The notes below the pieces were generated by a model. That model searched no databases. It saw nothing but the letters and a program-made list of their open reading frames with translations, and was not told the DNA's origin. The position numbers and the translations under genes are program-made. A DNA stretch of 64,000 nucleotides from Xestospongia muta (taxonomy: Eukaryota; Porifera; Demospongiae; Haplosclerida; Petrosiidae), in contig OY848927.1 of NCBI GenBank assembly GCA_963693285.1, forward strand, positions 2,358,501 to 2,422,500. Direction: 5' to 3'. This document shows, piece by piece, positions 30,401-40,712 of the stretch (positions within the stretch are counted from its first letter, which is position 1; the number at the start of each line of letters is the position of its first letter).

Positions 30401-33400
30401 TATAACTAGTATATGTATGAATTATGTCATAATGAAAATGATATTACCTCTTTACTAGCAATCTGAACACCATAATGATTGATGACAATATTCCCTAGTG
30501 TTTCATTAGGAGATACATTGTCAGTCTCATGGACTAATTGAAAGGTAAAATTGATCACAAAAGGTTCTTGTGATATTAGGACAGTATCAGGAGAAATGTA
30601 AGAGTTATCCAGATCATTCTAAAAAGATAAGAGTTAATAATTAATTTTCTATTATAACAACCATTCATTATGTGCATACAAATAACATCAATGGCAATAG
30701 TATATTATACAAACAGATAGAAACGTAACCAGAAACTAATGCATGGCTTTATTTAGAGTAGCATATTGATGACAATAAAGGTAGGTGATTTGTTAACTAT
30801 ATAGTTATGACTGTTTTCATTGTATTGTTGAATGTGACTATTGAGTGTGACATAATATAATTACTCTGTGGGCATTGACCACCTACACACATCGAAACCA
30901 ATGAATTTAATATAATTTACTATAAGCTCTACAATGTAATCTCACGAGCACACATGCATTCATAAACACACACACACACCTCTTTTTCATTTTAAAAAAT
31001 GTCACACAAATTAAAATATAACAAGGTTATAAATAACAAGTACATAATAAAGATTCTTTTGATTATATAACCTTTGAAGTTTAGAGAGGCTATGGTACAG
31101 CTTACTTTCTTATACTTCTAACCTAGATTGATATCATGCTTAAAAGTTAGGGAAATGTCTCATGTGAGGCTATCAAATCCATAATCATGGTCCATCAGCC
31201 CATTTAAATAGTCAGATACTACTGCCAACACTAAATTACTTAGTCACACCCAACTTTGTAGTATTTGCAGTATATGTAATCTATATGAGTGAGTGTGGAT
31301 TAATATCATATTGCTAGGTAACAGAATAAAACAATGAAGACAATATATGCTACTATCCCTTTAGAGTTACTGTAATTATTGTAATCATTATAATTATGGT
31401 ATTTACTTAACTTGTAAAAGAAATGGAAGATATCTAATATAATCTCTGTGTTAGAGTGATGAAGGATGTCCAGTAAATTCACTTACCAGCTTATTGTTAC
31501 TAGGATTAAAGGAGAAACGTGTCAATGATCCTGAGGGATTTCCCAACTCATCCAGAGCCTTGAGTGATAAATTAAACTTTTGACCAGGCCACCCACTCAC
31601 TTGATTAATGTCAATATCAAGTCTGACGGAGTCAGTCACAAACGAATGCGTTTGATTATAGGGGTCTTGAAATGCAATGTTTTTGTTGTCATCACTATAA
31701 AATATTAGCAATATGCATGTAACCATAAAGTCTAAGAAATTCATTACTACAGTTAATGCTATTTATTAGATGTATCTCCTTAAACATTCATAATATGTTC
31801 ACTATTATTGGACTGTAACAAAAAAGTAGGCATACCTACAGGAATGGTCAAAATTCAAGTCTATTTAAGTAGACCACAGGTATTGATTGCCAAAAATTAT
31901 TTTCAAATCAATTTATTTATACCTAATTAACATAGCATATGTTATAAAATAGGATTTAGTAGACTATAAGCCAAAAAACACACACTTGTGTAGTTGGCTG
32001 CATGATAATAGCTCTAACCTTATAGGATGACTGTAAACAAGCCATATCAAACTACAAAGTTATAGGATTTCTTTTAAGTTAATCAGTGATTACAATGACC
32101 AAACTTGGTAATAATACAAACAGTTGTAGTAAATGAATGCAATATGTTCTATATAATGCATCTATTACACTTACTACTACTGTGACTTGTAAACTGTCTA
32201 CCCATTATTACATGCAGTTACCTGATATGGAAGATAGGCCATTGAGGAAAGAATGACTCATCAAATGATTGTCTGACTCTATTACTAACCCAGGAACAAG
32301 ATGTTAAACTAGTAGCATACACTGCAGCACCAAACCAAGCTATGTTACCAGTAAAATTGATGTTAATCCCAGTCTGAAATATACAGGTATGCATAATTTA
32401 ACAACACAAACAGTGTTTATTTATAATAATAATAATTCATACTATAGTGGTATATTTCCATGTCAAGAAGCCATAATTAGATCAAAACATCACTTATTAA
32501 TGTCACCTACTTGTTGCCACAGTATTGGTGGTAAGGTGGAATCACTTTCCAGTACAAAGAAACATTGAGGATTATAAGGCAGTCGTTGAAAACTTTGTAC
32601 TAATGATACGGCAGAAACAAATACACTGGCGCCATATCTAGCATATAATAACACGTTACTAATGACATTATAGAGTAAAAGATGATATATATATATAGCT
32701 GTCATGAATTTATATTAAAATTTTATATCAATTATCTTACTATAATTATACCTACACATACAGTAAATTACATGGATCATTTTATATGCCATATGTCAGT
32801 GGTGTGTCACTGCCAACTGTCTCTATCGTCCCAATGGAATGTAGAAAAATGTGGGACAGTACCACAACAGTTGCTATAATGTTTTACCGTATAGGTGGTA
32901 TATTTCGTGCGTATAAATTTTCACGATTTTACCCAAAATTCATATTTGTGAAAAAAATTTTTCACAAATTAAGATAGATCTATTTTGTGGTGAAGCGTAA
33001 TAGAACTTGAGGGAAATTTAGAAGATAGTGGACCTTCGGGATCTGGCAAATCATCATGTTTCTTGAAATATCTGAACAAAGTAGCCATTGTGGGATGTGC
33101 CAATTATACCACGCCTTTTATACGACACGCCCATTATTTTAAGGAATATAAATTTTTGCAGATTTTTAATTTTGTGAATTTGTTTGCAAGGACATTATAA
33201 ATGTTTACAATGCTTGTCACAAGCCATTTTAAGACAATGCAATCCAAACGTGATTGGTTTTACTCTATGACTTCACATATCAATTATATTGTGACAATTT
33301 TGTAGTATTGTCCCACATTCCACACATTCTGTAAGCCTAGTTCACTTCTAGACATTCCTCTGCCAATCAGCTTGTCAAAAAAAGAGGAGGGGTCAGCTTT

Positions 33401-35691
33401 TCAGAGTACCATTATAATCATTTGATTAAATATCATACTTACTGTATAAGATGTTTAAAGAATAATGACTGTATCAATGCTAATGACTATGCATTGCAAT
33501 ATCAAGGAGTACATAAACTCAGATTACACTTTACCAAAGTAAGTAGTACTAGTCTAAATCAATAAAATAAACTAGACACCTACAATATGGGATATATTTA
33601 AACCCACTTACCTTCCTGAGTTCCCATGGAATAGTAACTGAACCTTGTTAGATAGACGTATCTGAGAGAAAGAGAGCAAATAAAGTGCTGCTCCATCAAC
33701 TGAAGTGTTGTTGATAAATTCAATATTTCCACTCATTATAATCCTAGCACCTACAACCTATCAAAAAGATTAATGAATACACTCTAAAACATATGAGAAT
33801 TTTTAATGAACATTACCTACCCTGAATGCAGATCCATCATTTCTTATAAAGCTGTTTGTTCCAGCCATCTTGAATGTCAGAAATCCAATACTAACAATAC
33901 TGTTGCTACCTGAGTTATCGGCAATAAAACTGGAAAAAATTTAGAACATGTAATTAGGTTTTTCATTAAATAATTAATATCTAAACTTCATAAAACTATG
34001 ATACTTGGCTATAACAGTTATCTGTTGTAGTTCTATGAAGATTGTTAGGTTGAACCTACTAAGGTCATGTAAGCAAATCTCTTATGAAAAACATTGCTGT
34101 AATTTAATTGTGACCAGCTCGACATGGTTACTCATTTATTGCCACAAGTCGTATTGTCTAATAGCATATGGAAAGTAAAAGCAAACTTGCCAAGTGGTAA
34201 ATTTAATGCAGCTATCCTTCACAACTAACGTTGACAATATGTATACATACTTAATCTAAACTCTACTATTATCCACGATGTTATGTGATTACTAATTATA
34301 CGTTATAATAATTCATGCTTATAATTATTATAACCATCAATCCAAAGTGTCCTCACGTATTAGTCATCGTGTTGACTGGAAAGGTTCTTTTATCATTATA
34401 GTTATCAGCAACATCAACTGCTATGGCTGCACCAAAGCCATCATTACCATTTGATAAGGAATTATATAGAAAAGTATTGCCATCAAAGTGAGCAATATTT
34501 GTGTGTTCGCCATTTAAATTAATTGAATAATATAGTCCTGCTCCAATAAATGCTTTATTTCCAATAAATGTACAGTTGATAGCACGAAATGTGTTAGGAG
34601 CATTTTGATTACCTTTTGTTCCTACAAATACAACTCCAGCACCACCCTGTAGAGCTAAATTATTCACATAACGACAAGAATCAGTCACTCCATAATGACT
34701 ACCACGTCCAGTCAATAAAAAGTAAATAGAACCAGCATAAGAACGAGCCATGTTGTTTTCAAAATAACAGTCATAAACATATGCAGTAATATTGAAATAG
34801 TGTTCCCGTACAAACACAGCCATAGCTCCACCTCTTCCAGTGAAAATACCACTACCAAAGACCTGATTTGATGATCTGAAATTAACTGTAGCCAGTGCAG
34901 AATTGTTAATAAAGTTACATGATGTCACAGTGATATTAGGATTACTGGCAAATGAACTCATCAAATTATATGTGATGGCCAGAGCACCAGTGTTACCACG
35001 ATATGGTTCTTGAATAACTCCAGTACCACGATTATGAAAAAATGAGCAATTGAACACAGTCACGTCTATACTGTTGTGAATATCAAATACAGCCTCAGTA
35101 AAGTATCTATAGTAATATAAACATGAGACAGCATTTAAGCACTATGTAATATAATTAATCTAGAGATCAAGACTATATATTTTAAATAAAATGGTATCAA
35201 ACATACCTGAATGTTGAGTTCACAATCATTACATTTTCTGCTTCAAATACTCGAATTGGAAATGGGCAATGATCAAAATTGATGTTCTTAATATCAACAG
35301 AGTAAGATTTATTGAAATACAAGGAATGAAGATTACCAGTTTGATAGTAAATTCGTTCAGCATCAAACTTGCAGACAACATTAACTGTTCCATCTCCTAT
35401 GATGCTAACTGATGCATTGGTGATAACAGGCACAGTAATATGATGTACACCAGAGTGAAGGCTAACGATAAAGTGGTTACATACTTGACTATCTGTCATT
35501 GTTAGGTTTAAAGCAGCTTGTAGACTAGGACAGTTATAATGTTCACTGCTAGTCGTCTCTAGCTTGCAAACCTTGATTGTGGTGTCTGGAAGGATTTCAA
35601 GAACAGTACTACCATTGTTCATACAAAAAGACCAAACAGTATTAACAGTACAGAGAAAAGACGATAGTGCAAGGAAATGGGCGACAATCAT
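24460..35691 (-). CDS. Multipass membrane protein with N-terminal PMP-like beta-helix ectodomain
   Basis: Not assigned to a named family. Starts MIVAHFLALSSFLCTVNTVW, a clear signal peptide. Residues about 30-400 look like a right-handed beta helix, with repeated FxxN followed by GGA/GAG/GAA: CNFINNSA..GRGGAMAVFV, CYFENNMARSYAGS, LQGGAGVVFVG, CTFIGNKAFIGAGLYYS, FGAAIAVD, IEFINNTSVDGAALYLL. These resemble chlamydial Pmp repeats. A beta-rich stretch follows (VSGWPGQKFNLSLKALDE, about 31500-31620), then Cys-rich WCPPGYCQCFFN, QCVCSRKG and ILCGECKEGG..CVSC (28306-28706). The rest has about 9-10 hydrophobic segments (for example LWLTVLSLFVLLLSTLLIP and IILVLYLVVLVAIYGYLTPY), with PYKQQISNWIEL before the penultimate one. 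It ends with an acidic cytosolic-looking tail, VDPAEWEDYDN. About 17 exons, no stops. A receptor or channel is plausible but unproven. Confidence 0.8.
25400..26300. other. Intron of the beta-helix receptor, about 900 bp
   Basis: Lies between the exon ending in FITALPYHP and the exon starting IILVLYLVVL. It holds several short open frames on both strands, none with a recognisable domain. Possibly an old insertion; nothing specific can be supported. Confidence 0.4.
27660..27869. repeat. 42-bp minisatellite, 5 copies
   Basis: Five head-to-tail copies of a 42-bp unit beginning CCTTTTGATTAACCAAATAT and containing AGTAAGCTTGTATTATATT. Copies differ at only a few positions (for example GATT/GCTT and CTTG/CTTA). 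Located in an intron of the beta-helix receptor. Confidence 0.92.
28708..30119. other. Large intron (about 1.4 kb) with unexplained inserted sequence
   Basis: Separates the exon ending in TCECDQSV..DTIVIK from the exon with WCPPGYCQC. Far longer than most introns here. Near 30015-30058 it carries a block starting GCTATCCCTACACAGGCA that matches part of the long inverted-repeat arms at about 38831-38873. A 78-codon plus-strand frame at 29265-29501 is unrecognised. Probably a decayed transposon relative. Confidence 0.5.
32841..33330. mobile_element. Putative non-autonomous inverted-repeat element in an intron
   Basis: AATGTGGGACAGTACCACAA (about 32849-32868) recurs inverted as TTGTAGTATTGTCCCACATT (about 33300-33319), bracketing about 490 bp without coding capacity, inside a receptor intron. 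Within it, TTTCGTGCGTATAAATTTTC and a TTTGTGAAAAAAATTTTTCACAAA palindrome (about 32946-32969) suggest a second nested element. Boundaries are approximate. Confidence 0.5.
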
Positions 35692-35732
35692 GACAAACGG
35701 CTGTCTGTAATCACTGGACTAGACTACTTGAT

Positions 35733-35750
35733 TGACCTTTTGACCTTGCA
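35733..35750 (-). promoter_or_regulatory. DR2-type AGGTCA repeat upstream of the beta-helix receptor
   Basis: On the minus strand this reads TGCAAGGTCAAAAGGTCA: two AGGTCA half-sites in direct orientation with 2-nt spacing, 42-59 bp upstream of the receptor start codon. AGGTCA direct repeats are the established binding pattern of nuclear receptors; occupancy here is inference. The identical 18-mer occurs inverted at 37534-37551. Confidence 0.55.
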
Positions 35751-36164
35751 AAATATCCGGTTCCGCTCACGCGCACCCCACCCAATTGAGAATCTAATGA
35801 AATTAATTATTTTGCTAAGGTGATATACTGTACAAATTAATTGGTTGATTTAACCAATCCATTGTCATTTTGATTACAAATAGTACACAATGTGATTCTG
35901 AGAAGTGTAGTGCTACTCTGTTTTAATTACTAATATACTACAGTTGCCCAGACATTAGTGACAGTAATGATGTATACAGAAATAGGTAACAGATTTCCCT
36001 ATTAAGAGAACCCTGACAATCAACTGATGACTTGTCATGTCATTAGTATACTAGTAATGAGAATAGAGTGCTTATTAAACTTCTTATTATCTTATCATAT
36101 ATTATAATTTGTGATGAAAATGTCCATAGATTAATATGAATAAATCAACCAATCAATTTTTATA

Positions 36165-36235
<71 letters not shown>

Positions 36236-36443
36236 ACACACACATATATATACATATTATATATACCATAAGTATTAAGTACTTCAAAAGTTTGCCCACA
36301 TAAAAATCTGGTCCAAAAACTGGCACTCAAACTATAACAATAAACTTTCAACTTTAAATCTGATTCTTTTATCAACTTATAGAGCTGTTCATATGCTTTA
36401 TGATGGTTTACCTTTTTCTAAATGGTATTCTGTCACTCCAACC
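35751..36443. other. Intergenic region with TA microsatellite
   Basis: Contains the GC-richer GCTCACGCGCACCCCACCC near 35764-35782, probably part of the receptor promoter, and a TA microsatellite. No gene is visible. Confidence 0.5.
36168..36231. repeat. (TA)n microsatellite
   Basis: About 32 uninterrupted TA units, followed by TATACACACACATATATATACATATTATATATA. The minus-strand open frame through it encodes only alternating Tyr-Ile and is spurious. Confidence 0.95.
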
Positions 36444-36544
36444 TCCTCCTACAAGATCCTCTAAGCACTATCACCCTAGCAATGTTTCAGTCAATGACTG
36501 AAACATTGTTAGGATGATAGTGCTTAGAGGATCTTGGAGAATAG
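36444..36544. repeat. Near-perfect 50-bp-arm palindrome
   Basis: Centred on 36494: GTTTCAGTCA (36484-36493) mirrors TGACTGAAAC (36495-36504), and pairing continues outward through CCTCTAAGCACTATC / GATAGTGCTTAGAGG with few mismatches. Would form a long hairpin with a 1-nt loop. Confidence 0.9.
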
Positions 36545-36620
36545 CAGAAGGTTGAAAGATCTTGGAGAATAGCAGAAGGTTGAGAGAATGACTCATTCTC
36601 TCAACCTTCTGCTATTCTCC
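36529..36620. repeat. 27-bp tandem duplication followed by a perfect 28-bp-arm palindrome
   Basis: GATCTTGGAGAATAGCAGAA is repeated twice in tandem (period 27, 36529-36582). The second copy runs into a perfect inverted repeat: 36564-36591 pairs with 36593-36620, centre 36592 (GAGAATGA / TCATTCTC, then GGTTGA / TCAACC, and so on). It shares its right-arm sequence with the adjacent palindrome. Confidence 0.9.
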
Positions 36621-36782
36621 ATTTATTCATTTCATCCACTCGTTTTCTTTGGAACTAATGACCTTAAATTCTGCCATACATTATCATCACTTAAAATGAT
36701 GTTGAAGCATCACTTTCACTATTCATAGTAACTTCATTCTGTGTACCATATTATAGATGTATCTGCTTTCATTTTTATCCCA

Positions 36783-37386
36783 TTTATGGGAGCTTCCTGC
36801 TCCACTCCTTTTGCTTTTTCTGTATTTAGACTCCTGGGTATGTGTAATATATTCTCCATTCAGCCAAACATCCATTTACCATGTATCAAGGCATCTGGTA
36901 ACACTGCCATGTAAGGATGGCACAATGTTTTTCCTTCCTTATTAACTATGACAACTTAAAACTAAAAGCTGTTTATGAACTTTACTATGATTTTGTTTCA
37001 ATCTGTTTGTACCACTATCCCTACATTGTATAATTTTTAAAAAATTTTTAAATGCTATTTTTTAAATAAACAACACCAACTCCTTTCAGGGTGCTTCTTG
37101 GTGTAACATGTATTTTAAACAATTGAATTAACAGCAGCTAAATGCTATGAAATACATGTCACAAACACTCATTCAAGATAGGCCCTATTGTTCTTCTCAT
37201 AAACAATAGTTAATTAGCAATAAAATGGTATCTCTCAAGGAGGTTCCATACAAGCTCTGTAAAAATCACTATTATCATTGTTCAAGCATTTGAAATAAAA
37301 AATCAAAAAAATATTATGCCATCCCTACATAGAAGTTCCTGATACACAAGCCTTGGTTTGTCTCATTGGATTTGGTAATATGCTTT
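36783..37386 (+). repeat. Left arm of a long inverted repeat
   Basis: About 600 bp whose reverse complement recurs at 38334-38970. Matching landmarks: TTTATGGGAGCTTC..TGCTCCACTC, CTCCATTCAGCCAAACATCC, ACTATCCCTACATTGTA, CATGTATTT..CATAGCATTTAGCTG (inverted), TTGTTCAAGCATTTGAAAT, and CCAAATCCAAT (inverted) at the inner end. The arms differ by scattered substitutions and small indels. No coding capacity. Contains repeated TGTAGGGAT-type signatures. Confidence 0.88.
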
Positions 37387-37533
37387 GTAAGTTGTATGCA
37401 TCCCATCTAATAGAATATGCTATTAAGTGCTTTATTTGCGAAATCAAAGGAAATGAAATTAAAGATAATTTAGCGTAATTCAAATTTTATGAGTGGGCCG
37501 ATGCATAGGCGGACACACTCAATTTACAATTTC

Positions 37534-37551
37534 TGCAAGGTCAAAAGGTCA
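37534..37551 (+). promoter_or_regulatory. DR2-type AGGTCA repeat upstream of the small membrane-protein gene
   Basis: TGCAAGGTCAAAAGGTCA, identical to the reverse complement of 35733-35750, and 73-90 bp upstream of the ATG at 37624. Similarity extends into the next bases (CAAGTTGTC here, CAAGTAGTC there). Oriented toward its gene, as is the other copy. Confidence 0.55.
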
Positions 37552-37623
37552 GGCAAGTTGTCCAGTTCTGTAATGAGGATTGAACAAAGTCCACATGTTG
37601 TTTGAACTTTTTCTTCTCCAATA

Positions 37624-37833
37624 ATGTCTCAACGATTCCATATTTTTCCCGTTGCGTTTGGACTCTCATTAGCAGTATTGTGTGTTGCATACTACCACAG
37701 GAAGAGCTTTTTTCCTGAAGTCTGGGAGAAACACCGTAAACAAGCACTTGAAAGCCACAAACAAGCCATTCTGTTTAAAGCATCAGTTGCAGAAGGAATA
37801 AAGAAAGAAAGAGAGCAGAAACAGAAAGATTAA
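37624..37833 (+). CDS. Small single-pass membrane protein, 69 aa, unrecognised
   Basis: Single-exon frame starting MSQRFHIFPVAFGLSLAVLC, with one hydrophobic segment (about residues 8-24). Then YYHRKSFFPEVWEKHRKQAL, AILFKASVAEG and a charged lysine/glutamate-rich C-terminus (KKEREQKQKD) likely to be helical. The size and layout fit small mitochondrial inner-membrane subunits. I see a faint resemblance to complex I subunit NDUFB1 (a YxDRKS-like step after the membrane segment and a later LFK), but not enough to name it. It sits between two inverted repeat arms, yet codon use looks like that of a normal gene and a promoter-like element lies upstream. Confidence 0.6.
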   Translation: MSQRFHIFPVAFGLSLAVLCVAYYHRKSFFPEVWEKHRKQALESHKQAILFKASVAEGIKKEREQKQKD

Positions 37834-38333
37834 CTAAAGTTGCTCTACATATATAGCACACGCATAATTAAGCTTATGTCCAAGTATGTGTATAAAAACC
37901 ACACCTACCATTTAAACAGATAAATTTACCAAGATCTAGTGAGTCATTTTATGAAGTAAGTACTCTGACTATATGTAGCCATTTAAAATATTATCAATTA
38001 ATCTCTATTTCTACAATTGTTACAATTAGTTATCATTTCTCTATTCACGTATCCATTATCTATATATTTGACAATTCTGTTTTGTTTATGTATTATCCAT
38101 TTTGCCTATCTGTATATCCATTTAGATGTCTCTTACCTATTAACCAATAATACTAGCACTCTCACGCACCTCCTACTTCTATAAAACACAAAAGATATCA
38201 AGGTCACATGAAATTGTATTACCACACATACTGAGGTCAATGATTAATCTGTTGTATATAGTTTAAACAATATATTGGTAAAGATGGTGTATTAGTACGA
38301 AGACATATGTTATCTCTTGAAATGAAACTTAAA
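37834..38333. other. Spacer between the small gene and the right inverted-repeat arm
   Basis: About 500 bp of AT-rich sequence: 3' UTR and intergenic. No AATAAA very near the stop and nothing recognisable. Confidence 0.4.
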
Positions 38334-38970
38334 AAAGCATATCACCAAATCCAATAAGGCTAGCGTATCAGGCACTTCTTTGTAGGGATGGCATAGTGTT
38401 CTTTCTTTACTTTTTATTTCAAATGCTTGAACAATGATAGTAGTGATTTTTATAGAAGTTGTATGTAACCTTCTTGAGAGATACCATTTTATTGCTAATT
38501 AACTATTGTTTGTGAGAAGAAGAATAGAAGATGGTTGGTCAGTGTAGGGCATATCTTGAGTGAGTGTTCCTGTGTTTGTGACATGTATTTCATAGCATTT
38601 AGCTGCTGTTAATCAATTGTTTAAAATACATATAAATATTCATTCTGTTAATAATATTGTTATGAAAGCAGTTGCTGTTTATTTAAAAAAATAGTATTTA
38701 AAAAAATTTTAAAATTATACAATGTAGGGATAGTGGTACAAACAAAACTGAAAAAAAATCATAGTATGGTTCATTAACAGCTTTTTAGTTTTAAGTTGTC
38801 ATAGTTAATAAGGAAGGAAAAATATTGTGCCATCCCTACATAGGCAGTGTTACCACACGACTTGATACATGGTGAATGGATGTTTGGCTGAATGGAGAAT
38901 ATATTACACATACCCAGGAGTCTAATTACAGAAAAAACTAAAGAGAGTGGAGCATGAAGCTCCCATAAAA
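38334..38970 (-). repeat. Right arm of a long inverted repeat
   Basis: Reverse-complement partner of 36783-37386. Runs from AAAGCATATCACCAAATCCA to GAAGCTCCCATAAAA. Within it, ATGTAGGGATAGTGGTAC (from 38724) and GTGCCATCCCTACAT (to about 38844) form their own short inverted pair. About 950 bp separates the two arms. Confidence 0.88.
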
Positions 38971-39409
38971 ATAATTGCTAAAAATTGTAATGTGTCAATT
39001 TTGCTATGATAGTCACATTACTGTTTTCAGATGTTTAAATTATGATAAATATATCATAGATATCTGTGTTGCATATGTAACTGTAGTTTCTTTCAGCTAT
39101 GCTATTACCTCTATAAGAATCTTGTACATGAGACTGGCTAATGAAACTTGTTATGCATAGGTCCTTACTTATGCTTTTGTGACTCATATATAATTCATGG
39201 TAGTGAAATTATTCAAATATTTGGGGTTAAAGTAAAGTGAACCTGAACAGTAAGCTATAATTCAGCCAGCCTTTGCTCATAGTCAGTATTCTTGCCCAAA
39301 TGTGTATCTAAAAATAGCACCATAACTACTTCAGGAAAATTGAGATATTTCAATTATCTGCATGGGAGTGCTTTGCAAAAATGGGCTCCTTGTAGGCTAC
39401 TTTCTAGAA

Positions 39410-40132
39410 TGTCAATTCCCAAAATGTCAACTCTCAAAATAACATATCCCAAAATGTCAACTCCCAAAAGCCAACTTTCATTATTTTAGAATTAGTTTTT
39501 AGATAAAAACTTGGTGGTCCATCTAGTAGTTGATCAAATGGCAGCCTCTATTAATTTCGTTTTAGCATTATAGCCTTATGGTCTTTAATGTTTTTTGTGT
39601 ATTAATTGTACAAACTAAGTTTATCAAGCTAGTCAGACAGTTCAGTATGTTAAAGCAGTAGTTTAGCAATGTTTACTCAGTTTATGATGGAATGGAACGT
39701 TTTTACTACACACAAAGATGAAAATATAGATATTGGAGGATATAGATATTTGACTATTAGAAAGGGAAAGGATGGTAAAGAATTTTGGATATGTTCCAAT
39801 CAATTGTGTTCAGCTAAGACCACAACATTGTCAAAGATGTAAGAGGAGATCACAATCATGCCCCAAACTCTGCTAAAAACAAAGCAGAAAATATAATAGC
39901 TAGGATGAAGAAGAAAGCCAGAGAGATATTTGAAGTGTTTCATCCATTTACATAGGTACCCAAAGGATATTGTATGTTGTTGGATTTTGAATTATTATAA
40001 ATACTATTGTAATGTAACAAACTACGTCTTTTATAGTATAATGGATTTTTTGATAGTTGATGTAGTGGGAAGTAGACATTTTAGGAGATGGTGTGGGATT
40101 TGACATAGTTGACATAATGAGAGTTGACATCT
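39410..40132 (+). mobile_element. Fossil FLYWCH-containing (MULE-like) DNA transposon
   Basis: Both ends carry an iterated motif in inverted orientation. The left end has ATGTCAATTCCCAAA / ATGTCAACTCTCAAA-type units (39410-39475). The right end, read on the minus strand, has ATGTCAACTCTCATT, ATGTCAACT and ATGTCAAATCCC (40050-40130). Between them is a FLYWCH-type zinc-finger remnant: GGYRYLTIRKGKDGKEFWIC and SNQLCSAKTTT (about 39735-39830), then, after a 1-nt frameshift near 39835, VRGDHNHAPNSAKNKAENII ending FEVFHPFT (about 39838-39956). FLYWCH domains commonly accompany MULE transposases; no transposase core remains. Confidence 0.72.
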
Positions 40133-40712
40133 GAGACCTAACCTCCCAGTATACCTCATGATGGTATTCCTTTCTTTCCTTTCTTTAGTCATTAAAGTTG
40201 GTCTCCTTTCAGCAAGTTGGTATTAGAGAAATCTAAGCAGAGAAGTTATTAGTAAATTCCTGTAGTGTATACCACAGTCTCTATAGTGTCAGACAGTATT
40301 AGCAATACTGAAAATTATGTAACCTTATAGTTTATTATTTCCACAATAACTTATCTGAAATTGTGTAAATAAAATTAAAAGTCACAGTTATACTTCAAAG
40401 TGGATCCTTTTAGACTACATGTATCATAGTCTTATCAGGACCAACCATTTCGTTTATCCCAAGGACTATAATAATAGGACTGGATGACACTCTATTTAGT
40501 GGTCTCATTCCCAGCCACAGCATCAGTGACAAAGTGAAACATGCCTTCCAGGTCAATCAATGTAAAGTTTCAAACTGTTCTAGATCAGCTTTGTAAATCT
40601 TATGTGCACATGAACAGATGCTATGTATTGGTACTAACCATAATTATTTATAATAGTGGCTTAATTTTGCTAACGGATGAAGGGTGTGGCTCCAAGTAAT
40701 TAGTGGTGAACG
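40133..40712. other. Upstream region of the furin-like gene
   Basis: About 580 bp with no gene visible. GGATGAAGGGTGTGGCTCC (about 40674-40692) just upstream of the start resembles KLF/CACCC-type promoter boxes; this is inference. Confidence 0.4.

Noticed and set aside
36160..36375. 71-codon frame of alternating Tyr-Ile
   Set aside because: Product of the (TA)n microsatellite; no gene-like features.
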